From contig CAMMMX010000007.1 of assembly GCA_946498095.1 (NCBI GenBank), positions 1-64,000 on the forward strand: 64,000 nt of DNA, given 5' to 3'. The notes under the pieces were generated by a model that ran no database searches, was not told where the DNA came from, and saw nothing but the letters and a program-made list of their open reading frames with translations. This DNA is from an uncultured Clostridia bacterium. Lineage in GTDB: Bacteria > Bacillota > Clostridia > Oscillospirales > Ruminococcaceae. Below are positions 1-8,974 of this stretch, piece after piece; within the stretch, counting starts at the first letter, position 1, and each line of letters opens with the position of its first letter. Both the position numbers and the translations under genes were made by a program.

Positions 1-6
1 GTATCT

Positions 7-306
7 ATGGCTTTACCCGGAACACCCGGACAGCGGATTTCCGATTTATGCAACAGAAGCCACATCACACAAAAGAAACTTGCGGAGAAGATAGGCGTTT
101 CCGCTTCCCAGTTGAGCCGGATTGTCAGTAGAGAAACAAAGACAGTCAGCAGTAATATTCTCATAGGTGTGGCAGAAGTATTCAAAGTATCGACGGACTA
201 CATACTGGGCTTTTCCACCGTGAGCGTTCGTAATAGCTACGATAATTCTGAATTAAGCTTGTCTGAGGGAGCCGTGAGGAAACTATCAAACAGTTTAAGC
301 AATTAG
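7..306 (+). CDS. XRE-family DNA-binding protein, probably truncated
   Basis: The 99-residue product has a helix-turn-helix of the XRE/Cro type over about residues 18-70, including the recognition segment SASQLSRIVS. This kind of regulator is common in integrative elements of Clostridia, where as I remember the protein continues well beyond the HTH with a helical C-terminal half. Here the reading frame stops soon after the HTH, at SEGAVRKLSNSLSN, and another protein-like stretch follows in a different frame at 341-430. I therefore read it as a 3'-truncated or frameshifted copy. The DNA-binding domain is intact, so residual activity is possible. The window begins only six bases upstream, so the promoter cannot be seen. 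Confidence 0.6.
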   Translation: MALPGTPGQRISDLCNRSHITQKKLAEKIGVSASQLSRIVSRETKTVSSNILIGVAEVFKVSTDYILGFSTVSVRNSYDNSELSLSEGAVRKLSNSLSN

Positions 307-340
307 CAAAGAAATTGATTTTTAAAATTTATAACAGTAA

Positions 341-430
341 GAACGGCATCTGGTTTCTGTGACGATTCCGGAGGACAGGGTGCTGACGGATATGGAAAGG
401 GCCAGAATCAAACTTTTGAAGAAGTTGTAA
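341..430 (+). pseudogene. C-terminal coding remnant downstream of the truncated regulator
   Basis: Read in the frame starting at 341, this stretch encodes 29 residues beginning ERHLVSVTIPEDRVL and ending in KLLKKL before a TAA at 428-430, with no start codon. It lies in a different frame from the XRE gene just upstream. The composition looks like real protein, which suggests the tail of a decayed gene left after a deletion. I do not recognise the family. Confidence 0.35.
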
Positions 431-491
431 GACATATATAGAAAGACATTGATAAGTCGTGTACCAAAAATGAAAGAGAGGAGAACCAGAA

Positions 492-1607
492 ATGATTGGA
501 GAGAAGGAGAAAAAACTGATTCGGGGATGCTGTCTTTATCCGAACATTGTTATGACGGCCATTATAGTTGATTTACTGATAGGCTTTTTGTGGTTCTTTT
601 TGGTCATGCTTGACGATATGGTGTTCAACAGCACATCTCTGTATATTCCCGGCCTGGTTGTATACTTGGGGATTGTGTTTATTTATCTTACAGCGGCTGT
701 CGTATTGCTTGTGAAGGTCCGATCTGTCGGGAGAACGCAGACTTGGATTCGCCTGAAAACAGGCGCGGGCTTGCTCTCTTCCAAGGAGAATGGTTTGGAG
801 CACCTGCGACAGATTCATGGAGTGAATTCTGTCGGCAGGGTGATGCAGCGCTTTGAAGACACCCAACTGGAGCAGGCGGGGGAGGCCCTGCAGGCAGCGG
901 CAGCCGCGCAGACGGTCTCTCTTGTCAGCAGAACAATAGGGGCTGTGAAAAGAGATGCGGTCAGAATGGCTGAAATCTATCAAATCAAAGCGCCTCGTGT
1001 AAAAAAATATGTGCGGCTGATGATTCTTGTGCCTGTTTTTCTGCTGATCGCCGTGTTTCTTCCCGAATATGCGGCCTCAAAAAGCGCTTCGGATTTAGAG
1101 CGGGAGAGGGCAGCTGCCGTTGTCTATGAGATCCGCGATGCGCTGGAAAGCGAATGTGCCATTGTCATTATTGATGATCCGGCAGAAGAGTACCAGACAT
1201 CTGGTTACCATGTGATGGGACAATTAAATGAGAGAGAGCATCCGGACCACTCCTATATTTCCCTGTATGTCGGGAATGACGGGCTGATACAGGAAGTAAA
1301 TTACGTGCTGTCGATCGATATTCAGGCCAAAAAGGAGGATAATCTGGAGCGAGTCCAGCAGAATACAGAGAAGCTTCACCGCTTGCTAGTCAATTCCAAG
1401 GCAGAGGCCAGCGACGCCCGCCTTTTGGAATTCCCGGAACCTCCGGAGGGATTTGTGGAGCAGTTTGTGGATGGCTCGTACTACGAAGGCATCAATATCC
1501 ATGATGAGAGCGCGAACTGTTCCGCGGCATATTTGACAGACCCTGAAGACGTAAATAACGAGCACGATTCTTTTCGCTTCTATCTGGAGATGGGAGAGGG
1601 GTCATAA
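492..1607 (+). CDS. Membrane protein of unknown function
   Basis: The 371-residue product has two N-terminal hydrophobic segments (about residues 18-40 and 50-74), then a charged, Ala/Gln-rich region of about 100 residues that could be helical, a third hydrophobic segment (about 176-192), and a C-terminal domain of about 180 residues that is acidic and probably extracytoplasmic. An AGAGAGGAG ribosome binding site precedes the ATG. I do not recognise the family. It stands alone between remnants of a mobile element, so it may be cargo of that element. Nothing around it indicates a substrate or partner. Confidence 0.6.
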   Translation: MIGEKEKKLIRGCCLYPNIVMTAIIVDLLIGFLWFFLVMLDDMVFNSTSLYIPGLVVYLGIVFIYLTAAVVLLVKVRSVGRTQTWIRLKTGAGLLSSKENGLEHLRQIHGVNSVGRVMQRFEDTQLEQAGEALQAAAAAQTVSLVSRTIGAVKRDAVRMAEIYQIKAPRVKKYVRLMILVPVFLLIAVFLPEYAASKSASDLERERAAAVVYEIRDALESECAIVIIDDPAEEYQTSGYHVMGQLNEREHPDHSYISLYVGNDGLIQEVNYVLSIDIQAKKEDNLERVQQNTEKLHRLLVNSKAEASDARLLEFPEPPEGFVEQFVDGSYYEGINIHDESANCSAAYLTDPEDVNNEHDSFRFYLEMGEGS

Positions 1608-1633
1608 GATCCGTTGGCATCTGATAAATTGGT

Positions 1634-2160
1634 TTGGAAGATTATGTTGAGCAGGACGAAGCAGCGGAGGAAAGAGAATATTGGAAACAATGTTGTAGTC
1701 TATATTCCATGCGCAGAAAATTCTCTAAAATAGCAAATTCAGTCAGGCCGGTCAACGGTCAAGATGAGCGGCGCATTTTATGCGCCGCCGTTGACAGTCC
1801 CACCTGTCTTTGCTAATGGGCAATCAAGGTGGGAAAGCCCTAAAATGTTTTCCCGCCCATTTTAATTTTGAGAGAAGAACGCTCCAAAATCAGAAAGAAA
1901 GCGGCCAAGGCTGGGTGTAAACCCGTTCATTTCAGCCTTGACGGTTGCTCGCTGTCTTGCTGTTTTTTCGGGAGTATGGCCACACTTCGGGACACTTTGC
2001 CCATAAGTCGTAGCGTAGGACGAAGGATGGGGCTTTTATATACCCCTGTCTGCTGATGAAATCAGAGTTGTCCGAGACGAACAGGCGCTGAGCAAGCTTC
2101 TTTTGCGTCAGCTTTGCTTCTGGATACGGTTTAAGCATAGCGCGGACAAGGAAAAATGCA
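1634..2160. other. Gene-poor stretch with mobile-element remnants
   Basis: About 530 bases with no convincing intact gene. Two short open frames (1634-1816 and 1868-2056, both plus strand) and a longer one on the minus strand (1932-2195) cross it, but none has a ribosome binding site. A frame near 2040-2165 encodes a protein-like stretch containing SADEIRVVRDEQALSKLLLR with no start codon. Sequence of this sort is, to my recollection, commonly found at the ends of conjugative elements in gut Clostridia. I read it as the decayed right end of such an element; no attachment-site repeat could be identified. Confidence 0.35.
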
Positions 2161-2169
2161 ACAGAAGGA

Positions 2170-2212
2170 CGTAAAAACGGGACTGGATTATCCATCCAGT
2201 CCCGTTTTTACG
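2170..2212. terminator. Bidirectional rho-independent terminator
   Basis: A perfect inverted repeat with a 15-base arm (CGTAAAAACGGGACTGGAT) flanks a short loop, with A-runs on one side and T-runs on the other. It sits 15 bases past the stop of the minus-strand ktrB-like gene and can end transcripts from either direction. Confidence 0.85.
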
Positions 2213-2227
2213 CGGTTTTCCGGAAAC

Positions 2228-3622
2228 TCAGCCAACCATAATTTTCCCTTCCGGGATGACTTGCGTGCGCGACAAATTGCGGTTGGAACGTTTGAGGGAA
2301 ACAGACAACGCCAGAGAAATCGGTCCGACCCGTCCGACGAACATCGTTAAGACCAAAATCATCCTGGAGAAAAGATTGGCGTGTTCTGTAACGCCGGCGG
2401 ATATCCCGACGGTAGCAAAGGCCGAGACAGATTCAAAAGCACTGTCAATTTCACTGATCCCTAAGTCAGCGGGATGGGAAAAATACAGGACGCAGGTACA
2501 GGCCGTTACAATCAGAAATCCTGTCGCAAGGACCGTCAACGCTTTGTATACAACAGATTTATCCACTTTGCGCCCCATCATAACAGTTTCTTCCCGATCT
2601 TTTATGACGGAGACAACCGTCATAAACAGTACGGCAAAGGTTGTGACCTTGATACCGCCGCCGGTCGATCCGGGAGCCGCACCGATAAACATCAGTACAA
2701 TACTGAATATTTTCGTCATGCCGTTTAAAGAGGCAACGTCAACCGAATTAAACCCGGCGGTACGCAATGTCACCGACTGGAAGAAGGACGCTGTGACGCG
2801 CTGCCCAGGCGGAAGCGCACCCAATGTTTTTTCATTGTTCCATTCCAGCAACAGGAAGACGGCTGCTCCCGCCAGAATAAGTAGAGCAGTCATAATGAGG
2901 ACGACTTTGGTATGCAGGAGCAGCTTTCGGCGTTTTCGGAAAGCGATTAAATCATTCCAGACCAGGAATCCCAGTCCGCCGCAGACAATCAGCAGCATGA
3001 TGGTGATCATCACGATCAGATCCCCATTATAATTGGTCAGGCTGGCATAAGCGCCTTCCCTTCCGAGAATATCGAACCCGGCGTTACAAAAGGCTGAAAC
3101 AGCAAGGAAAATGGAAATCATGATACCGTTTGCGCCGTAGCGGGGTATGAAAGATATGCACAAGAGCAGCGCACCGACCAGCTCAAAGGTCAAAGAAATT
3201 TTAATAACGTTTTTGATAATCGTTTTGGTATCGCTCAGTTCAGTGGAGTTGATGGATTCCGAAGCCAACTGCATGGAACGCAAGCCCAACTTGCGTCCAA
3301 TAGCGATATTGAAAAAGGAGACCAACGTAACAAAGCTCAGTCCGCCGACCTGAATGAGCAATAGAATGATGGACTGTCCGAGCGGGGACCATTTCAAGTA
3401 GGTGTCGGCGACGATAAGGCCGGTAACACAGGTGGCGGAAGTCGCGGTAAAGAGAGCGTCCGGAAACGAGGTGAATTGTCCGTCACGTGACGAAAAAGGC
3501 ATCATTAACAAGAGAGTTCCGATGAGGATGACAATGGCGAAACTACCGACAATCAGCCGTGTTGGGGCGAGTTTATCATGGGCATGCTTCGCTTTGCGTT
3601 CACGGCTTGAAAAATATGGCAT
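2228..3622 (-). CDS. ktrB: KtrB/TrkH-family potassium uptake channel subunit
   Basis: The 464-residue integral membrane protein belongs to the Trk/Ktr/HKT superfamily, which moves K+ through a pore made of four membrane-pore-membrane repeats. Selectivity-filter-like segments are visible in order: SATCVTGLIV near residue 82, FCNAGFDILG near 180, TAGFNSVDV near 290 and FATVGISAG near 405. The intracellular gate-like glycine-rich stretch GAAPGSTGGGIKVTTF follows repeat three. The length matches KtrB (about 445 aa). KtrB normally works with a cytoplasmic KtrA/TrkA nucleotide-binding ring, but no such gene is adjacent, so the partner must lie elsewhere. A GGAG site lies nine bases before the ATG. 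Confidence 0.88.
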   Translation of the reverse strand: MPYFSSRERKAKHAHDKLAPTRLIVGSFAIVILIGTLLLMMPFSSRDGQFTSFPDALFTATSATCVTGLIVADTYLKWSPLGQSIILLLIQVGGLSFVTLVSFFNIAIGRKLGLRSMQLASESINSTELSDTKTIIKNVIKISLTFELVGALLLCISFIPRYGANGIMISIFLAVSAFCNAGFDILGREGAYASLTNYNGDLIVMITIMLLIVCGGLGFLVWNDLIAFRKRRKLLLHTKVVLIMTALLILAGAAVFLLLEWNNEKTLGALPPGQRVTASFFQSVTLRTAGFNSVDVASLNGMTKIFSIVLMFIGAAPGSTGGGIKVTTFAVLFMTVVSVIKDREETVMMGRKVDKSVVYKALTVLATGFLIVTACTCVLYFSHPADLGISEIDSAFESVSAFATVGISAGVTEHANLFSRMILVLTMFVGRVGPISLALSVSLKRSNRNLSRTQVIPEGKIMVG

Positions 3623-3771
3623 TTATATCGGCTCCATTCAAAAGGGAAACAAAAACTTTGCGGTTTCAAGATCATTGGGCTACGTTTCCCGGTAATTGTA
3701 TCGTTGTCCAAGAGAACGTGTTTTCTTTCAAGAAAACGCTGGCCTGGGACCACTGTATAAGAACAAACCTT

Positions 3772-3800
3772 ATTATAACAAACCCGATTACAAATATCAA
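3772..3800 (-). promoter_or_regulatory. Promoter for ktrB
   Basis: Read on the minus strand, TTGATA and TATAAT are separated by exactly 17 bases. The leader from here to the ktrB start is about 140 nt and contains a small hairpin, but I see no known riboswitch in it. Confidence 0.7.
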
Positions 3801-4013
3801 CGATCATATAGGCTTTGCTTTCCCTGAAAAATATGCTAGGCGAAAAGGAGGGATAGCGAACAGAGAAAATTTATGTTATAATAAACCCGTATTGTTTCGA
3901 TACGTCATTAAAATTTTTCGGATGTTTTCTCTTATCGGAGGCTGTTTTACCGAAACAGGGCCGAGCCGAAGATGTCATATCATCATGGAAGAAGGGGCGG
4001 AAGCCGCGTCAAG

Positions 4014-4790
4014 ATGGATTTTGAATATACAATTGAGACGCTGTCCCCGCAAGTGAGGGCAGTCTCTACGAAGGATCACCGCTTCGGTACAGATGCATTT
4101 TTGCTTGCGCATTTCAGCCAGGCGAAACGTCGGGATATCATCTGTGACTTAGGGACCGGCTGTGGGATTATTCCGTTACTGTTGTGCCGGAAGGAGCCGC
4201 CGCAACGGATTTATGCGGTGGATATTCAGCAGTTAGCCGTGAGGCAGCTGGAGTTGGCTGTTGAGCTCAGTGGGTTGCAGTCGCGTATCGTACCGATGTG
4301 TGTGGATTTGCGCCGCCTGTCTTCAGAGAGGCTGATTCCGCGCGAGAGCATCGACCTAGTCACATGTAACCCGCCATATAAGGCGGACCGTTGTGGCCTG
4401 CCATCGCAAACGCCCTCCCAGCTGCTGGCGCGTCATGAAGTAGCATGCAGCATCGGAGACGTCTGCGCCTGTGCGTCTTACCTACTGAAGTACGGCGGAC
4501 GACTGAGTGTTTGCCAGCGTCCCGAGCGTTTGGCCGACGTGATGGGTGCGATGCGGGAGCATGCGTTGGAGCCAAAACGATTACGCTTTGTGGCTAAGGC
4601 GCCCGGAGAGGAGCCTTGGCTCTTTCTTCTGGAAGCACGCAAAGGAGGAAACCCCTTTTTACGTGTGATGCCTGAATTGTACGTCGCAGGAAAGACACCG
4701 GGAAGCTTTTCGGACGAGATGAACCGCATATATGGCTTTAACACTGGAAAGGAGACGGCAGATGACGCAGCAATTACAGAGCCAAGGTAA
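4014..4790 (+). CDS. tRNA1(Val) adenine-N6-methyltransferase-like protein (TrmN6/YfiC family)
   Basis: This is a class I SAM-dependent methyltransferase of about 258 residues. The SAM-binding motif I DLGTGCGIIPLLL and the catalytic NPPY motif (CNPPYK), typical of N6-adenine methyltransferases, are both present, and the N-terminal DHRFGTDAFLLAHF segment is diagnostic of the TrmN6/YfiC group. The expected substrate is A37 of a tRNA. An alternative ATG lies 42 bases upstream at 3972; the chosen start fits the usual N-terminus of the family better, though neither has a strong ribosome binding site. It overlaps the start of rsmI by 29 bases, as in many Firmicutes where the two genes form one unit. 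Confidence 0.82.
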   Translation: MDFEYTIETLSPQVRAVSTKDHRFGTDAFLLAHFSQAKRRDIICDLGTGCGIIPLLLCRKEPPQRIYAVDIQQLAVRQLELAVELSGLQSRIVPMCVDLRRLSSERLIPRESIDLVTCNPPYKADRCGLPSQTPSQLLARHEVACSIGDVCACASYLLKYGGRLSVCQRPERLADVMGAMREHALEPKRLRFVAKAPGEEPWLFLLEARKGGNPFLRVMPELYVAGKTPGSFSDEMNRIYGFNTGKETADDAAITEPR

Positions 4791-5613
4791 ACTTTACATT
4801 GTGGGAACGCCGATCGGTAATCTCGGAGATCTGTCTCCACGCGCGGTGGAAATCTTACGGATGGTGGACTTTATTGCGGCGGAGGACACGAGGGTGACGC
4901 TTAAGCTGCTGAACCATTTTGATATTAAGAAGCCGATGGTCAGCTATCATGAACATAACCTGCGTCAGAGAGGGGAGTATATTCTGTCCCGGATCTGTGC
5001 AGGGGAAAGCTGTGCGGCGGTGTCGGACGCGGGAATGCCCTGTATTTCGGATCCGGGGGAGGATTTGGTCCGTCTGTGCGCACAGCAAGGGATCGAAGCT
5101 GTCGTTGTGCCGGGGCCCAGCGCTGCTATTTCCGGCCTTGCATTGAGCGGGCTTTCCACCTCGCGTTTTGCTTTTGAGGGGTTTCTTTCTACCAACAAGA
5201 AAAGTCGTCAGGAACATCTAGCATCGCTCGTCCATGATACGCATACTTTGATCTTTTACGAAGCGCCGCATAAGCTCTGCACCACGTTGCGGGATTTAAA
5301 GGACTGTCTCGGTAACCGCCGGATCACGCTGGCGAGGGAATTGACCAAGCTGCATGAGGAGGTGCGTAGAACGACTTTGGCGGAGGCTTGCGATTATTAT
5401 GAGTTGGTTCCGCCTAAGGGCGAGTTCGTTCTCATTGTAGAGGGGTATGTACCGTCGCAGGAGGAAGACGGCCTTACACTGGACGAGGCTGTTGCACAGG
5501 TGCGCCAGCGGGTACAGGATGGGGAGAAATTGTCTGATGCCTGTAAAAACGTTGCTGCGCAGACGGGCTTTCGTAAAGGAGAACTGTATACGGCCAGCCT
5601 GCAAAAGGGATGA
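4762..5613 (+). CDS. rsmI: 16S rRNA 2'-O-ribose C1402 methyltransferase RsmI
   Basis: The 283-residue product is a tetrapyrrole-methylase-fold enzyme that methylates the ribose of C1402 in the decoding centre of 16S rRNA. Family motifs appear in order: GTPIGNLGDLSPRAVEIL, AEDTRVTLKLLNHF, VSDAGMPCISDPGEDLV, PGPSAAISGLALSGL and FYEAPHKL. The start at 4762 is preferred because AAAGGAG lies seven bases upstream; the frame is open ten codons further back. It overlaps the upstream methyltransferase gene, so the two are probably translated from the same transcript. Confidence 0.93.
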   Translation: MTQQLQSQGKLYIVGTPIGNLGDLSPRAVEILRMVDFIAAEDTRVTLKLLNHFDIKKPMVSYHEHNLRQRGEYILSRICAGESCAAVSDAGMPCISDPGEDLVRLCAQQGIEAVVVPGPSAAISGLALSGLSTSRFAFEGFLSTNKKSRQEHLASLVHDTHTLIFYEAPHKLCTTLRDLKDCLGNRRITLARELTKLHEEVRRTTLAEACDYYELVPPKGEFVLIVEGYVPSQEEDGLTLDEAVAQVRQRVQDGEKLSDACKNVAAQTGFRKGELYTASLQKG

Positions 5614-5692
5614 CGGGGTTCAAAGATAAAGATTGGGATATCTGTAAAGAACGAGTGGGTTGTAAGGATCATGTAGGGGGAAGATTTTGAAA

Positions 5693-6862
5693 ATGCTACA
5701 AAATATAAAGGCTCCTCTCAGAAAACTGTCTCCTGAAGGGGATGGGATGCACTACTTCTTTGGATATTATGACATTTCGGGTTTCAGTGGTGATGACAGG
5801 CGACATTTATGTCATCGTGTCCCGTTCATGGATCGGATGCCTACCGCATCCGATATGGCACAGCTGGGAGTCATTGATATCGGCTCAGGAACGTTTACCG
5901 CGTTGGCAGAAACACGAGCGTGGAACTTTCAGCAGGGTGCGATGCTGCAATGGTATCCGTATGGCGGAGTAGACACCTTTCTGTATAATGATTACAGTGC
6001 GGAGTGTTCCTTCCATTGTGTCATCCAATCCATTCAAACGGGGGAGAGGCGTTTCCTTTCGCGGCCAGTGGCGAATGTGTCGCGCGATGGGCGATATGGT
6101 GTCAGCGTAAATTTTACCCGTATCTATGATTTCCGTCCCGGATACGGTTACTGCAACCAGAAGGATCCCGGGTTTGATGTTGCGCAGCCCGACGATGATG
6201 GGATCTTTCTTGTGGATATGCAGACAGGGCAGAGTACGCTGCTCGCCAGCTACCGCGTCCTCGGGACTGTTTTTTCGATGGAGGGTGAGACGCCGCCTAA
6301 AATAGTGGTGAATCATATTACGTTTAATGCGACGGGCGACCGAATCCTGTTCCTTCTGCGTCATTTTCCGCAGAAAGGAAGCGGGTGGAAAACAGCGCTG
6401 GGAACCATCGATTTACAGGGGAATATTTATCGGCTGCGCGACTATACGTATGCTTCTCATTATCATTGGAAAGACGAAAGACGTCTCCTGATCCATGCAG
6501 ATGCGGGGGAAGGCGCCGCGCTTTATGAGCTGACGGATCTATCTCAGGATTACACAGTTTATCCTCGTGACTTTTTCGCAAGAGACATTCATTGCAGTTA
6601 TTCTCCTGACCGACGCTTCATCATCGGCGATTTGTATCCAGATAGGGACGGTTTTCGCGAGATCCTGCTTTATCATGTTCCATCGAAAAGAGGGATCAGC
6701 TTGGGAAAGGTGTATTTCTGGCCGGTATCCTATGACGATATTCGGTGTGATTTACATGTTTTGTGGAACAACAAAGGCGACGCAGTGTCTTTCGATGGTA
6801 CTTTTGAAGGTGTACGAGGGTTATATATGTTGCAATTGTCGGATATTTTGAAGCAGTTTTAA
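5693..6862 (+). CDS. Beta-propeller-like protein of unknown function
   Basis: The 389-residue protein lacks a signal peptide and reads as repeated beta-rich modules: aromatic-Gly/Asp turns such as YFFGYYDISGFSGDD, SRDGRYGVSVNF, YSPDRRFIIGDLYPDRDG and WNNKGDAVSFDGTFEG recur at about 45-60 residue spacing, as in TolB/WD40-like or oligogalacturonate-lyase-like propellers. The YFFGYYD opening recurs in propeller proteins I associate with polysaccharide loci, but no such genes are adjacent. AGGGGGA lies about ten bases before the ATG; a TTG two codons upstream is an alternative start. It follows rsmI at an 79-base gap and ends at a strong terminator. The specific role is unknown. Confidence 0.6.
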   Translation: MLQNIKAPLRKLSPEGDGMHYFFGYYDISGFSGDDRRHLCHRVPFMDRMPTASDMAQLGVIDIGSGTFTALAETRAWNFQQGAMLQWYPYGGVDTFLYNDYSAECSFHCVIQSIQTGERRFLSRPVANVSRDGRYGVSVNFTRIYDFRPGYGYCNQKDPGFDVAQPDDDGIFLVDMQTGQSTLLASYRVLGTVFSMEGETPPKIVVNHITFNATGDRILFLLRHFPQKGSGWKTALGTIDLQGNIYRLRDYTYASHYHWKDERRLLIHADAGEGAALYELTDLSQDYTVYPRDFFARDIHCSYSPDRRFIIGDLYPDRDGFREILLYHVPSKRGISLGKVYFWPVSYDDIRCDLHVLWNNKGDAVSFDGTFEGVRGLYMLQLSDILKQF

Positions 6863-6879
6863 TTTTGTTGTATAGATAC

Positions 6880-6914
6880 AAAAACCGGACAAGCTACTGC
6901 TTGTCCGGTTTTTT
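6880..6914 (+). terminator. Rho-independent terminator
   Basis: AAAACCGGACAAGC pairs with GCTTGTCCGGTTTT around a four-base loop, followed by a T-run. It ends the rsmI/propeller transcript and, being symmetric, may also act on mntP from the opposite side. Confidence 0.88.
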
Positions 6915-6963
6915 CAAAGGTGTCAAAAGATATTGATTACCTGTCTGTGCAGGAAGGAGACAG

Positions 6964-7548
6964 CTAAAACAGCCCATTTTCCAATACGTGTTCGATAAAA
7001 ATTTTCACGCCGATCCCGATTAAAATGATTCCGCCGAAGATTTCCGCCTTATTGCCAAGTAATCCTCCGAATCTTTTTCCGAAAAAGATAGCAATAAAGG
7101 AGCAAACGAAGGTAACGATGGCAATAAACAGCGCAGCAATCACGATGTTGATATTCAGTGCGGCGAAACTGACGCCGACAGCCAGCGCGTCGATACTTGT
7201 TGCGACGGCTTGAACCAGTACAAGGCGGAAAGTGAAGGTAACCGTTTTACATTCCGTTTGAGGATAGCGAAGCTCCTTGATGGACTCCCACAGCATTTTA
7301 CCGCCAATGAAAGAAAGCAGCACAAGGGCGATCCAGTGGTCTATAGCGGAGATGTAACGGGAGAAAGTGCTGCCGAGCAAGAATCCCAGTACGGGCATCA
7401 AACCTTGAAAAAAGCCGAAAGCCAGGGGAATGGACAGCAGCTGTTCCCCTTTCAATTTTTTCATACACATGCCGTTGGTGATGGATACGGCGAAAGCATC
7501 CATAGAAAGACCCAGTGCGATCAGGAAAAGTTCAACGATAGACAACAT
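6964..7548 (-). CDS. mntP: Manganese efflux pump MntP
   Basis: The 194-residue, six-helix membrane protein exports Mn2+ and guards against manganese toxicity. The two characteristic acidic motifs are present in the two halves: GLSMDAFAVSI near residue 13 and SIDALAVGVSFA near residue 118, placing conserved aspartates within the membrane. Length and hydrophobic pattern match MntP/YebN. It lies 133 bases downstream of tgt on the same strand and may be co-transcribed with it; a hairpin-forming leader (7582-7621) lies between them. Confidence 0.93.
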   Translation of the reverse strand: MLSIVELFLIALGLSMDAFAVSITNGMCMKKLKGEQLLSIPLAFGFFQGLMPVLGFLLGSTFSRYISAIDHWIALVLLSFIGGKMLWESIKELRYPQTECKTVTFTFRLVLVQAVATSIDALAVGVSFAALNINIVIAALFIAIVTFVCSFIAIFFGKRFGGLLGNKAEIFGGIILIGIGVKIFIEHVLENGLF

Positions 7549-7581
7549 CAGTCACTCATTTCATGTTGGGTTGGGCGCGAT

Positions 7582-7621
7582 GGGAAACCGTGGCGTGAGC
7601 GTGGTAACGGTGCGGTTTCCC
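7582..7621 (-). promoter_or_regulatory. Hairpin in the mntP leader
   Basis: GGGAAACCG and CGGTTTCCC form a 9-bp stem around a 22-base loop, which can itself pair in part (ACCGT with ACGGT). It sits 35-75 bases before the mntP start. It could be an attenuator or a Mn-responsive element, but the conserved loop sequences of the yybP-ykoY manganese riboswitch are not evident. Confidence 0.3.
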
Positions 7622-7681
7622 CAGCCATCCTTGAAATCATTTTATTCCGTTTATAATGGGAAGATTCCCGAGAGGAAAAGG

Positions 7682-8827
7682 TTATATCCGGGTGGAGAGG
7701 CGTTGCAGATGCTCTGCAAGATAACGCTCAAAACGGCCTTCATCCAATGCCTGCCGGATTTGCTCCAACAGTGTGTTGTAAAAGAAGAGGTTATGCATCA
7801 CGCACAGACGCATCCCCAGCATTTCTCCCGCCTTGAGAAGATGGCGTATATAAGCGCGGGAGTGGCGCTGGCAGGCGGGACATCCGCAGATGGGATCGAT
7901 GGGATTGGGATCGGATTCATATTTCTGGTTCATCAGGTTACGGATGCCGTCCCAGGTGAACAGGTGCCCATGGCGTGCGTTGCGACTGGGCATGACGCAG
8001 TCAAACAAGTCGACGCCTCGCCGGACACTTTCCAGGATGTTTGCGGGCGTGCCGACCCCCATCAGGTACCGGATTTTGTCCTGTGGCATATAGGGTTCCA
8101 CCGCGGCAATGACACGGTACATTTCAGCAGCGCTTTCCCCGACAGCCAGCCCGCCGATAGCGTAACCGTCCAAATCCAGTTCGGCGATTTCCTGCATATG
8201 CTCGATGCGAAGATTGTCATAGATACACCCCTGGTTGATGCCGAACAGTAGCTGCTGTGGGTTTACCGTGTCCGGCAGGGCATTCAGACGCTGCATTTCT
8301 GCTTTGCAACGCTTCAGCCAGCGTGTGGTACGTGCGCACGACGCACGGGCATATTCGAGGGGGGAATGGCTGGGCATACACTCGTCAAAAGCCATCGCAA
8401 TGGTTGATCCAAGGTTGGACTGGATCTGCATGCTTTCCTCAGGCCCCATGAAAATTCGTCTGCCGTCTACATGGGAGGCAAAGGTAACGCCCTCTTCCCG
8501 AATGGTTCGCAAAGATGAAAGGGAAAAAACCTGGAAGCCGCCGCTATCAGTCAGGATCGGACGTTCCCAGCCCATGAAACGGTGCAGGCCGCCCAGTTGT
8601 CGGATCAGTTTATCCCCGGGACGCAGGTGAAGATGGTAGGTATTACAAAGTTCTACTTGGCAATGCAAGTCGACCAAATCATAAGACGAAATGCCTCCCT
8701 TGATAGCAGCGGCAGTGCCTACGTTCATGAAAGCCGGTGTTTGGATTGTTCCATGGACGGTTTCGAATTTCCCTCTGCGGGCACGGCCTTCGGTTTTTAG
8801 CAATGTATAGCGGCTGGCTGCGGACAT
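7682..8827 (-). CDS. tgt: tRNA-guanine transglycosylase (queuosine synthesis)
   Basis: The 381-residue TIM-barrel enzyme exchanges G34 of tRNAs with GUN anticodons for preQ1. The substrate-binding motif DSGGFQVFSL, the nucleophile-bearing segment FDCVMPSRNARHG, and the zinc site CGCPACQ followed by a distal His in MHNLFF are all present. It shares strand and pathway with queA (9551-10624), with one small unknown gene between. The length matches bacterial Tgt. Confidence 0.95.
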   Translation of the reverse strand: MSAASRYTLLKTEGRARRGKFETVHGTIQTPAFMNVGTAAAIKGGISSYDLVDLHCQVELCNTYHLHLRPGDKLIRQLGGLHRFMGWERPILTDSGGFQVFSLSSLRTIREEGVTFASHVDGRRIFMGPEESMQIQSNLGSTIAMAFDECMPSHSPLEYARASCARTTRWLKRCKAEMQRLNALPDTVNPQQLLFGINQGCIYDNLRIEHMQEIAELDLDGYAIGGLAVGESAAEMYRVIAAVEPYMPQDKIRYLMGVGTPANILESVRRGVDLFDCVMPSRNARHGHLFTWDGIRNLMNQKYESDPNPIDPICGCPACQRHSRAYIRHLLKAGEMLGMRLCVMHNLFFYNTLLEQIRQALDEGRFERYLAEHLQRLSTRI

Positions 8828-8974
8828 GGATATGCTCCTTTATATTTATTGTAGCCGTCCGTCTACCGCGGGACAGCTTTTCCATCATACAATGAAAGCG
8901 GGATAAAGTCAACTGGCATGACGGCGGGGGTAGGCATCGACCAGATGAGAAGGGAATCTTTTCTCTTCCGTCCG

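Noticed and set aside
1634..2056. Two short plus-strand genes
   Set aside because: No ribosome binding sites and no recognisable domain; they fall in decayed mobile-element sequence.
2256..3032. 258-codon plus-strand gene
   Set aside because: It is a shadow of the ktrB gene on the opposite strand.
3623..3771. c-di-AMP riboswitch in the ktrB leader
   Set aside because: The long conserved ydaO core is absent.
7549..7681. Manganese (yybP-ykoY) riboswitch before mntP
   Set aside because: Only a plain hairpin is visible; the two conserved metal-binding loops are not recognisable.
7430..8251. 273-codon plus-strand gene
   Set aside because: It runs antisense to mntP and tgt, both of which have clear motifs.
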